DNA from: Thermophilibacter provencensis | GTDB taxonomy: Bacteria; Actinomycetota; Coriobacteriia; Coriobacteriales; Atopobiaceae | Assembly: GCF_900128445.1 (NCBI RefSeq) | Contig: NZ_LT671417.1 | Span: 434,001 to 498,000, forward strand | Length of the DNA: 64,000 nucleotides | Direction of reading: 5' to 3' | In this document: one piece after another, positions 42,138 through 49,767 of the stretch | How the letters are laid out: each line of letters begins with the position of its first letter | Position numbering within the stretch: the stretch's first letter is position 1 | The notes under the pieces: generated by a model | Told to the model about the DNA's origin: nothing | What the model saw: only the letters and a program-made list of their open reading frames with translations | Database searches by the model: none | Program-made: the position numbers and the translations under genes

Positions 42138-43154
42138 TCAGGCGCCAAGCATGCGGCCGAACTCGGTGGGCTGGTACTTCTGGCCGACCTTCATGACCGC
42201 GCCCTGCGACGCGAGCGATGCGAGCGCGCGGGACCACGTCGCCGCCGACGATCCATACGCCTGGACGAGGTCCGTCGGTCCTGCCGCGCCGCGCTCGAGG
42301 ACGAGCGAGAGCGCCTGCCTCCCCCGGTCGTCGAGGCTCACGTCCGCCGCGGCCGCCCACGCGGGCTGCGGCGGGGCCGGCTGAGGCGCCTGCTGCCATC
42401 CCGGCTGCTGCCAGCCCTGCTGCTGGTAGGCGGTCTGGTAGCCCGGGTAACCCGCCGGCTGCTGGGGCCACGGCCCGCCCTGCTGCCACGGCTGCGGCCA
42501 CGCGGGCTGAGCGGTCGCCGCCCCGGGATACGGCGGCGCCGGAGCTGCCGCGACGGGCCAGCCCTGCTGGGCGCCGACGGGCTCGTCCTTCTCGCCCCCC
42601 GCGTTCGAGAGCCCCCGCGCGTCGTGCGCCGGGCGGGTCGATATGGTCACCACGGTGCCTCCCGAGATGTTGTCCTCGATCTCGAGGCTGCCCCCCTTGT
42701 CCTCCATGTACTGCTGAGCGTACGGTAGGCCCGACCCCACCCCGCGAATGTAACGTCGCATGTCCTCGGTCGCCGAGGTGGTTCCGAACTCGAGCGCGAG
42801 CGACTTCTCCTTGATGCCCGGCCCCTGGTCCGAAAAGCGAATCGTGTTTCCCCCGTCGAGGATGGTGATGGTGGGCGCCTGGAAGTAGGCGTGGATGAAG
42901 TTCTCCACGATCTCGCGAATGACCATGAAGGGGATGGTGCCCCCCTGCTCGTGCGAGAGGCGGTTGACCGTCGCGGTGATCTCCTCGAGATAGGCGCGGA
43001 CGTCCTTGGGCTCCACGACGACGACGCGCGGCGCCGCGGAGGGGTCGTCATAGACGGCAATGCGCGCAGGGTGCTGCACGACGAGCCCGTCGGGCGTCCC
43101 TCCCGCGTCGCCGACCTCGCCATCCTCCACGAAGGGGAAGAAGTCCCGTGCCAC
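42138..43154 (-). CDS. GHKL ATPase fused to a C-terminal winged helix, origin-linked
   Basis: 338 residues from GTG 43154, with GAAAGGGGAG upstream. The N-terminal half is a GHKL (histidine-kinase/anti-sigma-type) ATPase: N box REIVENFIHA (80-89), G1 DQGPGI (109-114), G2 GVGSGLP (138-144), then SLEIEDNISGGTVVTIS. No histidine phosphoacceptor or sensor domain is present. Residues 197-268 are Gln/Pro/Gly/Trp/Tyr-rich and disordered. Residues 273-335 look like a winged helix (LSLVLERGAAGPTDLVQAYG, then QGAVMKVGQKYQPTEFGRML). It lies alone between oriC and dnaA. Its role is unknown; switching of origin or dnaA activity by ATP is an inference. Confidence 0.75.
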   Translation of the reverse strand: MARDFFPFVEDGEVGDAGGTPDGLVVQHPARIAVYDDPSAAPRVVVVEPKDVRAYLEEITATVNRLSHEQGGTIPFMVIREIVENFIHAYFQAPTITILDGGNTIRFSDQGPGIKEKSLALEFGTTSATEDMRRYIRGVGSGLPYAQQYMEDKGGSLEIEDNISGGTVVTISTRPAHDARGLSNAGGEKDEPVGAQQGWPVAAAPAPPYPGAATAQPAWPQPWQQGGPWPQQPAGYPGYQTAYQQQGWQQPGWQQAPQPAPPQPAWAAAADVSLDDRGRQALSLVLERGAAGPTDLVQAYGSSAATWSRALASLASQGAVMKVGQKYQPTEFGRMLGA

Positions 43155-43483
43155 CGCGCTCCCCTTTCGACAGGCGATTGACATTTGTAGAAAACTTTTC
43201 ACTGAGAATTCGATATGAGAGAAAGTTTTCTACAGTCGATAATAACCTGTTGAAAACTGGGAGAACCCTCGTGAAACGACGCGAAAAATCATAGCACGCA
43301 GAGACCACTTTTCACGTATATGCAAAGTTGGATTCAAATGGATGAAAAAAGCCGAGAGGGCTTTTGTCAAGAGTGCGAGGAGATTTTGCGCACGGAAAAT
43401 TGACAGGTCAGCGGCAAGACCCTTACAATCTCTGAGCTTATTGCTCTATTGGAAGTTCATACCCACAACCGGGAGGAATAGCT
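43155..43483. other. oriC: Putative replication origin oriC
   Basis: Gene polarity switches here: most genes to the left are on the minus strand and most to the right on the plus strand. The gap is AT-rich by local standards. DnaA-box-like words: CTTTCGACA (43164-43172), TTTTCTACA on minus (43186-43194), TTTTCTACA (43226-43234) and TTTTCAACA on minus (43248-43256). Two of them form an inverted pair around an AT-rich centre. The stretch 43260-43460 would be the unwinding element plus the rpmH promoter. Neighbours rpmH and dnaA are classical. GC-skew was not computed. Confidence 0.7.
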
Positions 43484-43618
43484 ATGAAGCGTACGTACCA
43501 GCCGAACAAGCGCAAGCGCGCCACCACTCACGGGTTCCGCGCCCGCATGGCCACCAAGGGCGGCCGTGCCGTCCTGGCCCGTCGTCGTGCCAAGGGTCGC
43601 AAGCGCCTCACCGTCTAG
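43484..43618 (+). CDS. rpmH: 50S ribosomal protein L34
   Basis: A 44-residue protein: [20 protein letters not shown], then [20 protein letters not shown] and a short end. It is an exact fit to L34. GGGAGGAA lies upstream of the ATG. First gene right of oriC, followed 9 bases later by rnpA. Confidence 0.98.
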   Translation: MKRTYQPNKRKRATTHGFRARMATKGGRAVLARRRAKGRKRLTV

Positions 43619-43627
43619 CAAGGGCCG

Positions 43628-43948
43628 ATGAAGACCATCAAGTCCAAGAGAGATTTTGAGAGGGTCTTCTCGCGCGGGAGGCGGTTCAATGACCAGCTCC
43701 TGCGAATTCGCGTGGCAGCGAGCGACGAGGGCGCACCCTCCGGTGTCGCCTTCGTCGCCGCGAAGAGGCTCGGCAATGCCGTCTTCAGGAACAGGTGCAA
43801 GCGCGTTCTCCGCGAGGCGGCGCGCCTGTGCGGGCTTCCCGGGGACGGCTATGACGTTCTTCTCTTTGCCACGTCGCGGACTCATGACAGCTCGCCGGAA
43901 CAGGTTGCATCCTCTTTGAGGAAGCTGCTCAAGAGGGCGGGGCTCTAG
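43628..43948 (+). CDS. rnpA: Ribonuclease P protein component
   Basis: 106 residues, the protein cofactor for tRNA 5' maturation. The start MKTIKSKRDFERVFSRGRRF and the RNR-type signature (AAKRLGNAVFRNRCKRVLREAAR) are diagnostic. Its stop codon directly abuts the yidD ATG. Confidence 0.96.
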   Translation: MKTIKSKRDFERVFSRGRRFNDQLLRIRVAASDEGAPSGVAFVAAKRLGNAVFRNRCKRVLREAARLCGLPGDGYDVLLFATSRTHDSSPEQVASSLRKLLKRAGL

Positions 43949-44167
43949 ATGGCCGTCGGTGCCCGTGCGGCGCTTGCGGCCATTCGCTTCTATCAGAGCC
44001 ACATCTCGCCGCTGTTTGGCGCACGGTGTATCTACGTGCCGACCTGCTCCGAGTATGCGCGCCAGGCCATAGCACGCTATGGTCTCCCTAAGGGGGGATG
44101 GCTCGCGCTTCGCAGGATTGCTCGGTGTCACCCCTTTCACGCCGGAGGTTACGATCCCGTCCCCTAA
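43949..44167 (+). CDS. yidD: Membrane protein insertion efficiency factor YidD
   Basis: 72 residues: [30 protein letters not shown], then [20 protein letters not shown]. The three conserved cysteines are present. It starts on the base after the rnpA stop, and helps YidC-dependent insertion. Confidence 0.95.
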   Translation: MAVGARAALAAIRFYQSHISPLFGARCIYVPTCSEYARQAIARYGLPKGGWLALRRIARCHPFHAGGYDPVP

Positions 44168-44185
44168 GGGCGGAGCGGAGGAATC

Positions 44186-44944
44186 ATGTGGGATTGGTTT
44201 ATTAATTTCTTGACTGCGGTGCTCGCGGGCATTGAGGGCTTTGTCGGCGACTGGGGCCTTGCGGTCATCATCCTGACTGTCATCATCCGCCTGATTCTGA
44301 CGCCGCTCATGGCGCACTCGACCAAGTCGACGGCACGTATGCAGGTGATGCAGCCCAAGCTTCAGGAGATTCAGGAGCGCTACGCGGACAATCCTGAGCG
44401 TCAGGCCGAGGAGATGCGCAAGATCTACGCCGACATGAAGTTCAACCCGCTCGGTGGCTGCCTGCCCATCTTCCTGCAGATGCCGGTCTTCTTTGGCCTT
44501 TTCACCGTTGCCCGGCAGGTCCCGGCCGACGCGAGCTTCTTTGGCATCCTGCCTTCTATCTCGCTCTCCGTGTCCCAGGTCATCGAGGCGAGCGGCTGGG
44601 TCGCCGCTGCTCCCTACATCCTCTTCGACGTGCTCTTCGGCGTTCTCACGTTCGTCCCGATGGTGATTAACGTGAGCACCCAGGCGGAGGCGCAGCGCAG
44701 CCAGACGATGACGATGGGCGCCGTCATGGCGGTCATGATGCTCTTCTTCGGCTGGAGTGTGCCCGCCGCCGTCCTTCTCTACTACGTGACCTCCTCGCTC
44801 TGGCAGGTCATCCAGCAGAAGGTCATTACGCAGCGTGTCATGGAGAAGGCGAAGGCCGAGGCGGAAGCTGAGGCGGCGGGCCGTCCCATTGAGGTCGACG
44901 TTGTTCGCAAGGAGAAGAAGGCTCGTCCTCATAAGAAGGGCTAG
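44186..44944 (+). CDS. yidC: Membrane protein insertase YidC (Oxa1/YidC1 type)
   Basis: 252 residues with five hydrophobic segments, the short Gram-positive/actinobacterial form without a large periplasmic domain. The conserved arginine in the groove is likely the one in VIIRLILTPL. RYADNPERQAEEMRKIY is the C1 loop and PLGGCLPIFLQMPVFFGLF a key helix. A basic C-terminal tail ends KARPHKKG, typical of ribosome contact. It is in the rpmH-rnpA-yidD operon. Confidence 0.94.
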   Translation: MWDWFINFLTAVLAGIEGFVGDWGLAVIILTVIIRLILTPLMAHSTKSTARMQVMQPKLQEIQERYADNPERQAEEMRKIYADMKFNPLGGCLPIFLQMPVFFGLFTVARQVPADASFFGILPSISLSVSQVIEASGWVAAAPYILFDVLFGVLTFVPMVINVSTQAEAQRSQTMTMGAVMAVMMLFFGWSVPAAVLLYYVTSSLWQVIQQKVITQRVMEKAKAEAEAEAAGRPIEVDVVRKEKKARPHKKG

Positions 44945-45003
44945 ACTACTTTTTAACTTTGAATATACTGATATTTTGATTTAAAAAGTATTTGGAGGTT
45001 ACC

Positions 45004-45576
45004 ATGGAGGAAGAGGTCTTCGAGACCACGGATGAGGCTGTTGGGGAGGTTGTTGTCCTAGACGAGTTCTCCTCCATCCGCGAGCGCTACGAGTCTGGCG
45101 AGACTCTGAGCGATGACGAGATGGACAAGATTGCTGACCTTGCCGTCTCTTACCTCAAGGGCATCCTCGGCCTCTTCGGCGAAACCTCGTCCTCCATTGA
45201 CGAGTATGACGGTGAGGACGGCGAGCTGATTCTCGATGTTAACGGCGGAGACCTTGCTGTTCTCATTGGGCGTCATGGCCGTACGCTCGACGCCCTCCAG
45301 ACGGTCCTCACCTCGCTCCTGAGCAGTCACATCAAGTTCTACTATCCCGTCGTCGTGGATATTGAGGGGTATAAGAGCCGTCGTCGAAACAAGCTTGAGG
45401 ATATTGCTCGGTCCGCTGCCGAGCGCGCCAAGCGTCGTCACGGCAAGGTATCTCTTGCCCCGATGAATGCATACGAGCGTCGCTTGGTTCATCTCGCCCT
45501 GCGTGAGGACGATGGGGTTGTCACTCATTCCGAGGGCGAGGAGCCTGATCGCCATGTCGTGGTGACCGCCGTCTAG
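45004..45576 (+). CDS. jag: Jag/KhpB-like RNA-binding protein (KH and R3H domains)
   Basis: 190 residues from ATG 45004, with TTTGGAGG upstream. An acidic N-terminal half is followed by a KH domain (VNGGDLAVLIGRHGRTLDAL, GxxG-like loop) and an R3H domain (NKLEDIARSAAERAKRRH, MNAYERRLVHLAL). The Jag-N domain of Firmicutes is replaced by a short acidic region. It binds RNA and follows yidC as usual. Confidence 0.92.
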   Translation: MEEEVFETTDEAVGEVVVLDEFSSIRERYESGETLSDDEMDKIADLAVSYLKGILGLFGETSSSIDEYDGEDGELILDVNGGDLAVLIGRHGRTLDALQTVLTSLLSSHIKFYYPVVVDIEGYKSRRRNKLEDIARSAAERAKRRHGKVSLAPMNAYERRLVHLALREDDGVVTHSEGEEPDRHVVVTAV

Positions 45577-45600
45577 CCTAGCTGCATAGGCGTATTCTTT

Positions 45601-45632
45601 GAGGGAGGATGTGTTGAGCATCCTCCCTCTTT
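45601..45632 (+). terminator. Intrinsic terminator after jag
   Basis: GAGGGAGGATG (45601-45611) pairs perfectly with CATCCTCCCTC (45619-45629), followed by TTTCTG. It ends the rpmH-jag transcript before rsmG. Confidence 0.8.
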
Positions 45633-45678
45633 CTGTGACAATTTCTTTTGATACACGAACTTTTGTCAGGAAGGCGCC

Positions 45679-46413
45679 ATGAATACCGACACCTCTCAGG
45701 CTCTTGAGATGCAGCTGCTCTCTGAGCTCTCTTCCTATGGTATTTGCTGTAGTTCTCGCCAGGCATCTCTGCTCATTCATCACCTTCATCTTGTTATCGA
45801 GAAGAACAAGGTGATGAATCTGACTCGAATCACTGAACCAGAGGATGCCGTCACGCTCCATGTTGTCGACTCACTGCTCCCTCTTGCCTGTCATACCTCC
45901 TTGCTCGGCAGTGAGTCCCGATATGTTGATATCGGGACAGGTGCTGGGTTCCCTGGCATTCCTCTCGGCATCATGACAGGCGCACGGGGGACACTGATCG
46001 ACTCAGTTGGAAAGAAGGTTTCTGCCGTCAATGAGTTCATAGGACATCTGGGTCTTTCAAATATTCGGGCACGTCATATTCGTGCAGAGGATCTTGCTCG
46101 TGAGAATGAACTGTTCGATGCTGTCTTTGCGAGGGCTGTTGCACAGTCAAATGTTCTTGTTGAATATGCTGCACCGCTACTCTCCAATGGCGGCCATTGT
46201 GTTCTAGAGAAGGCAAACATATCCACTGACGAGCTTGATGCTGCAAAACGTGCTGCGCGCATATGTGGACTCTCGCTTGTTTCACGTGAAACCTTTGAGC
46301 TTCCCCGCAGTCATGGGCATAGAGAAATTATTGTGTTTGAGAAAAGAAGCAAGCCTCAAATCAAATTGCCTCGACGTACCGGAGAGGCAAAACAGAGTCC
46401 ACTTGGCATTTGA
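45679..46413 (+). CDS. rsmG: 16S rRNA (guanine527-N7)-methyltransferase
   Basis: 244 residues. The SAM site is VDIGTGAGFPGIPLGI, preceded by MNLTRITEPEDAVTLHVVDSL, both RsmG signatures. Codon usage is markedly less GC-rich than in the left half of the window. A parS site (46279-46292) lies within the coding sequence as the codons for SRETF. Its 3' end runs into the parS array. Confidence 0.94.
   Translation: MNTDTSQALEMQLLSELSSYGICCSSRQASLLIHHLHLVIEKNKVMNLTRITEPEDAVTLHVVDSLLPLACHTSLLGSESRYVDIGTGAGFPGIPLGIMTGARGTLIDSVGKKVSAVNEFIGHLGLSNIRARHIRAEDLARENELFDAVFARAVAQSNVLVEYAAPLLSNGGHCVLEKANISTDELDAAKRAARICGLSLVSRETFELPRSHGHREIIVFEKRSKPQIKLPRRTGEAKQSPLGI
46279..46292. promoter_or_regulatory. parS: parS site 1, inside rsmG
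   Basis: GTTTCACGTGAAAC, a perfect core of the ParB binding site (flanks T and C). It is in the coding part of rsmG. Confidence 0.95.
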
Positions 46414-46431
46414 TAGAGTGAACTTTATCTA

Positions 46432-46463
46432 CCGCCCTTTGTTTCACGTGAAACAAAGGGCGG
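46432..46463. promoter_or_regulatory. parS: parS site 2, embedded in a 32-base perfect palindrome
   Basis: The full TGTTTCACGTGAAACA is at 46440-46455. The symmetry continues outward as CCGCCCTT and AAGGGCGG, giving a perfect palindrome over 46432-46463. It lies 19 bases past the rsmG stop, so it may also work as a hairpin transcript end. Confidence 0.95.
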
Positions 46464-46486
46464 ATTCATGTCCTTCAATGACAATG

Positions 46487-46500
46487 GTTTCACGTGAAAC
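46487..46500. promoter_or_regulatory. parS: parS site 3
   Basis: GTTTCACGTGAAAC with flanks G and A, in the rsmG-parA gap. Confidence 0.95.
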
Positions 46501-46534
46501 AAAAGAAGAGAGAGAAGCAACAGAGATTGTCATG

Positions 46535-46548
46535 GTTTCACGTGAAAC
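46535..46548. promoter_or_regulatory. parS: parS site 4
   Basis: GTTTCACGTGAAAC with flanks G and C, 52 bases before the parA start. Sites 2-4 are spaced 46 and 48 bases apart, near-integral helix turns. Confidence 0.95.
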
Positions 46549-46600
46549 CATACCGTATAGTAAGTGAGCAGAACGAGAAGTGTTGTATCGGAGGATGGAA

Positions 46601-47401
46601 ATGAACTACAAAGATGCAAAAAGAGGTCTTCCGCAGCGTGACAGTAAAGTTCTTGCAGTGATTAATCAAAAGGGCGGGGTTGGAAAGTCGACAACCGTCG
46701 TTAATCTATCTGCATGCCTTGGTGAAGGCAAGAAAAAGGTGCTCGTTATCGATTTCGACCCTCAAGGGAACTCAACGAGCGGATTTGGCGTTGAAAAAGA
46801 CGAGCTTGAACACGACATCTATGACGTAATTCTCCATGACGAGCCCATTGAGAACGTAATTCAGGAAACGTGTCAGAGCAACGTGTTCATTGTCCCTGCG
46901 ACAATTCAGCTTGCAACAGCGGAAATTGAGCTCGTGTCTGCCATGGCGCGCGAATCGATACTGAAAGATGCAATCTCGGCAATCCGAGATGAGTTTGACT
47001 ATGTGTTTATTGACTGCCCTCCCTCTTTGGGGCTGCTTACGATAAACGCTCTGGTTGCAGCCGATGCTCTCATTATTCCGATTCAATGTGAGTACTATGC
47101 ACTGGAGGGGGTCGCGAAGCTGCTTGAGTCAATGCAGATGGTGAAGCGTCGTATGAACCCCAATCTAGAGATATTTGGCGTTGTAATGACCATGTTCGAT
47201 TCAAGAACAACGCTTTCAAAGCAGGTTGTGGATGAAGTTCAGGCCTATTTTGGCAAAAAGGTCTTTAAGACAGTCATTCCTCGAAACGTGAAGCTTTCGG
47301 AAGCGCCAAGCCATGGTCTCCCCGTCTCACTGTATGCCCGCGTGAGCAAGGGTGCCCTAGCCTATTCGAAGTTGGCACGGGAGGTGGTCGCACGTGGCTA
47401 A
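46601..47401 (+). CDS. parA: Chromosome partitioning ATPase ParA/Soj
   Basis: 266 residues from ATG 46601, which has GGAGG at 6 bases. The deviant Walker A KGGVGKST, the VLVIDFDPQGNST switch and YVFIDCPPSLGLLT are textbook ParA. It works with ParB at parS to segregate the origin. It overlaps parB by 8 bases. Confidence 0.97.
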   Translation: MNYKDAKRGLPQRDSKVLAVINQKGGVGKSTTVVNLSACLGEGKKKVLVIDFDPQGNSTSGFGVEKDELEHDIYDVILHDEPIENVIQETCQSNVFIVPATIQLATAEIELVSAMARESILKDAISAIRDEFDYVFIDCPPSLGLLTINALVAADALIIPIQCEYYALEGVAKLLESMQMVKRRMNPNLEIFGVVMTMFDSRTTLSKQVVDEVQAYFGKKVFKTVIPRNVKLSEAPSHGLPVSLYARVSKGALAYSKLAREVVARG

Positions 47402-48260
47402 GAAAAGTGGGCTCGGAAGAGGATTGGGATTGCTCGTCGGCGAGGCTGATGCAGAGACAGCAGGAATGCGTCCAGACTCAACTCTCCCGATTAGTGAGAT
47501 CAAGCCGAATAAGGGGCAGCCGAGAAAAACGTTTCGTCCCGAGGAGCTTGCGGAACTTGCTGACTCAATAAAGCAGAACGGCATCCTTCAGCCCCTTCTC
47601 GTTAGGAAAAAGGGGTCCGGATACGAGATCGTTGCGGGTGAACGACGGTATCAGGCTGCCAAGGCAGCTGGTCTGTCTGAAGTTCCCGTTGTCATCCGCG
47701 AGATTTCGGACGATGAGGTCTTTAAGCTCGCGCTCATCGAGAACCTCCAGCGCTCTGACCTGAGTCCACTCGAGGAGGCCCAGGGATATCGTCAGCTCAT
47801 AAAGGAGAAGGGGCTCACGCAGGAAGAGCTTGCAAAGATCCTATCGAAGTCACGATCGGCGATAACTAACACCCTCCGACTGCTTGATCTTCCAGAGGAG
47901 GTGCAGGGGCTTGTTGAAGAGGGGAAGCTTACGGCGGGGCACGCAAGGGCGATTCTTGCGGTCCCAAGTGAAGAAGGGCGTATACAGCTTGCTCAGAAGG
48001 TCGTAGAGGAGCGTTTGTCGGTGCGGCAGACAGAAAGTCTCGCCTCACTGTTTTCTGTCAGCAAGACCGACGAGCCAGTGCGCCGCGCGCCTGTTCCCCA
48101 GTCATTCAAGCGTGCCGCCCGTCAGATTAGACTGGCGTTGGATACCAATGTCAAGGTGAAGAACGTTCGCGGCAAGAACAAGATTGAGATCGAGTTCTCC
48201 TCTGAGGACCAGCTCGCCCACATCGTCGATCTTCTTGCGGGTCCTGGGTCGTGGTCGTAG
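47394..48260 (+). CDS. parB: Chromosome partitioning protein ParB/Spo0J
   Basis: 288 residues from GTG 47394. The N-terminus KKSGLGRGLGLLVGE interacts with ParA. The CTPase/ParB domain has ERRYQAAKAAG and ENLQRSDLSPLEEA. The HTH is TQEELAKILSKSRSAITNTL. A C-terminal dimerisation domain ends the protein. It binds the four parS sites upstream. Confidence 0.96.
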   Translation: MAKKSGLGRGLGLLVGEADAETAGMRPDSTLPISEIKPNKGQPRKTFRPEELAELADSIKQNGILQPLLVRKKGSGYEIVAGERRYQAAKAAGLSEVPVVIREISDDEVFKLALIENLQRSDLSPLEEAQGYRQLIKEKGLTQEELAKILSKSRSAITNTLRLLDLPEEVQGLVEEGKLTAGHARAILAVPSEEGRIQLAQKVVEERLSVRQTESLASLFSVSKTDEPVRRAPVPQSFKRAARQIRLALDTNVKVKNVRGKNKIEIEFSSEDQLAHIVDLLAGPGSWS

Positions 48261-48500
48261 ATGAGGAGGATAAGGAACGCGATAGTCCTTATCGGCCTCG
48301 TCGGTGCTGCCGGATGGTTTGCCTATAGGCATCTCCTCTCTGAGGAGGCAAAAAAGGGTATGAAAGACGCCGCGCAAGAGGCAAAGAGCGCGTATCAACG
48401 CATCAGTGAGATAGTCAGCGACGCTCAGGGGTCGTATGTGAAAGAGGACCTGCCCAATAGGAGGCAGACAGAGGCTCAATGGGCTAAGCTCGGGTACTAG
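48261..48500 (+). CDS. Small single-helix membrane protein after parB
   Basis: 79 residues, beginning at the base after the parB stop. One N-terminal helix (NAIVLIGLVGAAGWFAYRHL) is followed by an amphipathic, Lys/Glu/Ala-rich helix (EEAKKGMKDAAQEAKSAYQR), a YtxH-like plan. Function unknown; translational coupling to parB suggests shared expression. It ends before a strong bidirectional terminator. Confidence 0.7.
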   Translation: MRRIRNAIVLIGLVGAAGWFAYRHLLSEEAKKGMKDAAQEAKSAYQRISEIVSDAQGSYVKEDLPNRRQTEAQWAKLGY

Positions 48501-48537
48501 GGAAAAATAGGAACAAATGTTCTTATAATGGTATGAA

Positions 48538-48572
48538 AAGATGGGGCTCCTGCAGGTCAGGAGCCCCATCTT
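48538..48572. terminator. Bidirectional terminator between parB operon and rlmN
   Basis: AAGATGGGGCTCCTG (48538-48552) pairs perfectly with CAGGAGCCCCATCTT (48558-48572) around CAGGT. The A-rich and T-flanked ends serve both the plus-strand par operon and the convergent rlmN. Confidence 0.85.
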
Positions 48573-48587
48573 GTATAAGCTGGCTCG

Positions 48588-49661
48588 CTATCTACGAGAA
48601 ATGCGCTGCTTGAGCTGCCCGCAGGCCGCGTCGATGTCCGACCCACGGGAGTTGCGAATCGTTGCCTCAACGCCAACGTTGGCAAGCCTGCGGACGAAGT
48701 CCTGTGCCCGAAGCTCCGTCGAGGGGCGGAACTTGGACCCCTCGACCTCGTTGAGCTGGATAAGGTTCACGTGCGCGAGCGTTCCCTCGCAGAAGTCACA
48801 CAGCGCCTGGAGCTCGCTCTCCGTGTCGTTGATGCCGCCTATCAGGGCATACTCGTAGGTGGGACGGCGCCCTGTCTTGTTGACGTACTCACCCATGACA
48901 TTGTAGAGGTTGATGAGGGAGTACTTCCGCACGCCCGGCATGAGGGCGTTTCTCGTGCGCTGGACGGCTGAGTGGAGTGAGATGGCGAGCGTGAACTGCT
49001 CGGGTTCGTTGGCGAAGCGCATGATTTGGGGGATGACGCCGCAGGTTGAGACCGTAAGGTGCCGCGCACCGATGCCCGCCCCCTCAGGGTCGTTGAGCCT
49101 CCGCAGCGCTCCAAGGGAGGCGTCGTAGTTCATGAAGGGCTCTCCCTGACCCATGAGCACCACGCTCGTGACGCGGTCGTTGAAGTCGTCGCGGACGTGC
49201 ATGACCTGCTCATAGATCTCCGAAGCGGTAAGGGAGCGGGTAAGCCCCGCGGCGCCCGTGGCGCAGAAGGCGCATCCCATGGCGCAGCCGGCCTGTGTAG
49301 AGGCGCAGACGGCGAGCCGGCCGCGAGAGGGCATGCCCACGCATTCGACCGATACGCCGTCAGGGTATCTGAGAAGGTACTTCCTGCTGCCGTCAACCGA
49401 CACCTGCCGCGCGACCTCCTCGACCCCGCCGAGCGTGAGGCGCTGGGCGAGCGCCTCCCTCAGGGACTTGGGAAGATTGGTCATGTCGTCGAAGGATTGG
49501 GCGTTCTTCGACCAGACCCACTCCTCGACCTGCTTGGTGCGGAAGGAGGGCTGACCAAGCTCGGAGAGGATCTCGGCGAGCTCCCAGTGGGTGAGAGTGT
49601 GGAGATCACGTCGCTCCGCGTCCATATCAAGCGGTCGGTTCTTCTCGTCAGCCGTCGGCAT
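48588..49661 (-). CDS. rlmN: Dual-specificity 23S rRNA/tRNA adenine-C2 methyltransferase
   Basis: 357 residues. A radical-SAM enzyme with cluster motif CAMGCAFC (CX3CX2C), the glycine motif GQGEPFMNYD, and a C-terminal active-site cysteine in NSRGSDIDAACGQL. It methylates A2503 of 23S rRNA and A37 of some tRNAs. A lone minus-strand gene right of the origin, opposite to most neighbours. Confidence 0.95.
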   Translation of the reverse strand: MPTADEKNRPLDMDAERRDLHTLTHWELAEILSELGQPSFRTKQVEEWVWSKNAQSFDDMTNLPKSLREALAQRLTLGGVEEVARQVSVDGSRKYLLRYPDGVSVECVGMPSRGRLAVCASTQAGCAMGCAFCATGAAGLTRSLTASEIYEQVMHVRDDFNDRVTSVVLMGQGEPFMNYDASLGALRRLNDPEGAGIGARHLTVSTCGVIPQIMRFANEPEQFTLAISLHSAVQRTRNALMPGVRKYSLINLYNVMGEYVNKTGRRPTYEYALIGGINDTESELQALCDFCEGTLAHVNLIQLNEVEGSKFRPSTELRAQDFVRRLANVGVEATIRNSRGSDIDAACGQLKQRISRR

Positions 49662-49767
49662 TTCTGGCCCCTCGCGTTCGTGGTGTCACGTCACTGGAGT
49701 ATTCTCATGAGGGAGAAACTCCACCTGAGAGTCTAGCGTACGGGCCTCGCCCGCCGGAGGAGCTTTG

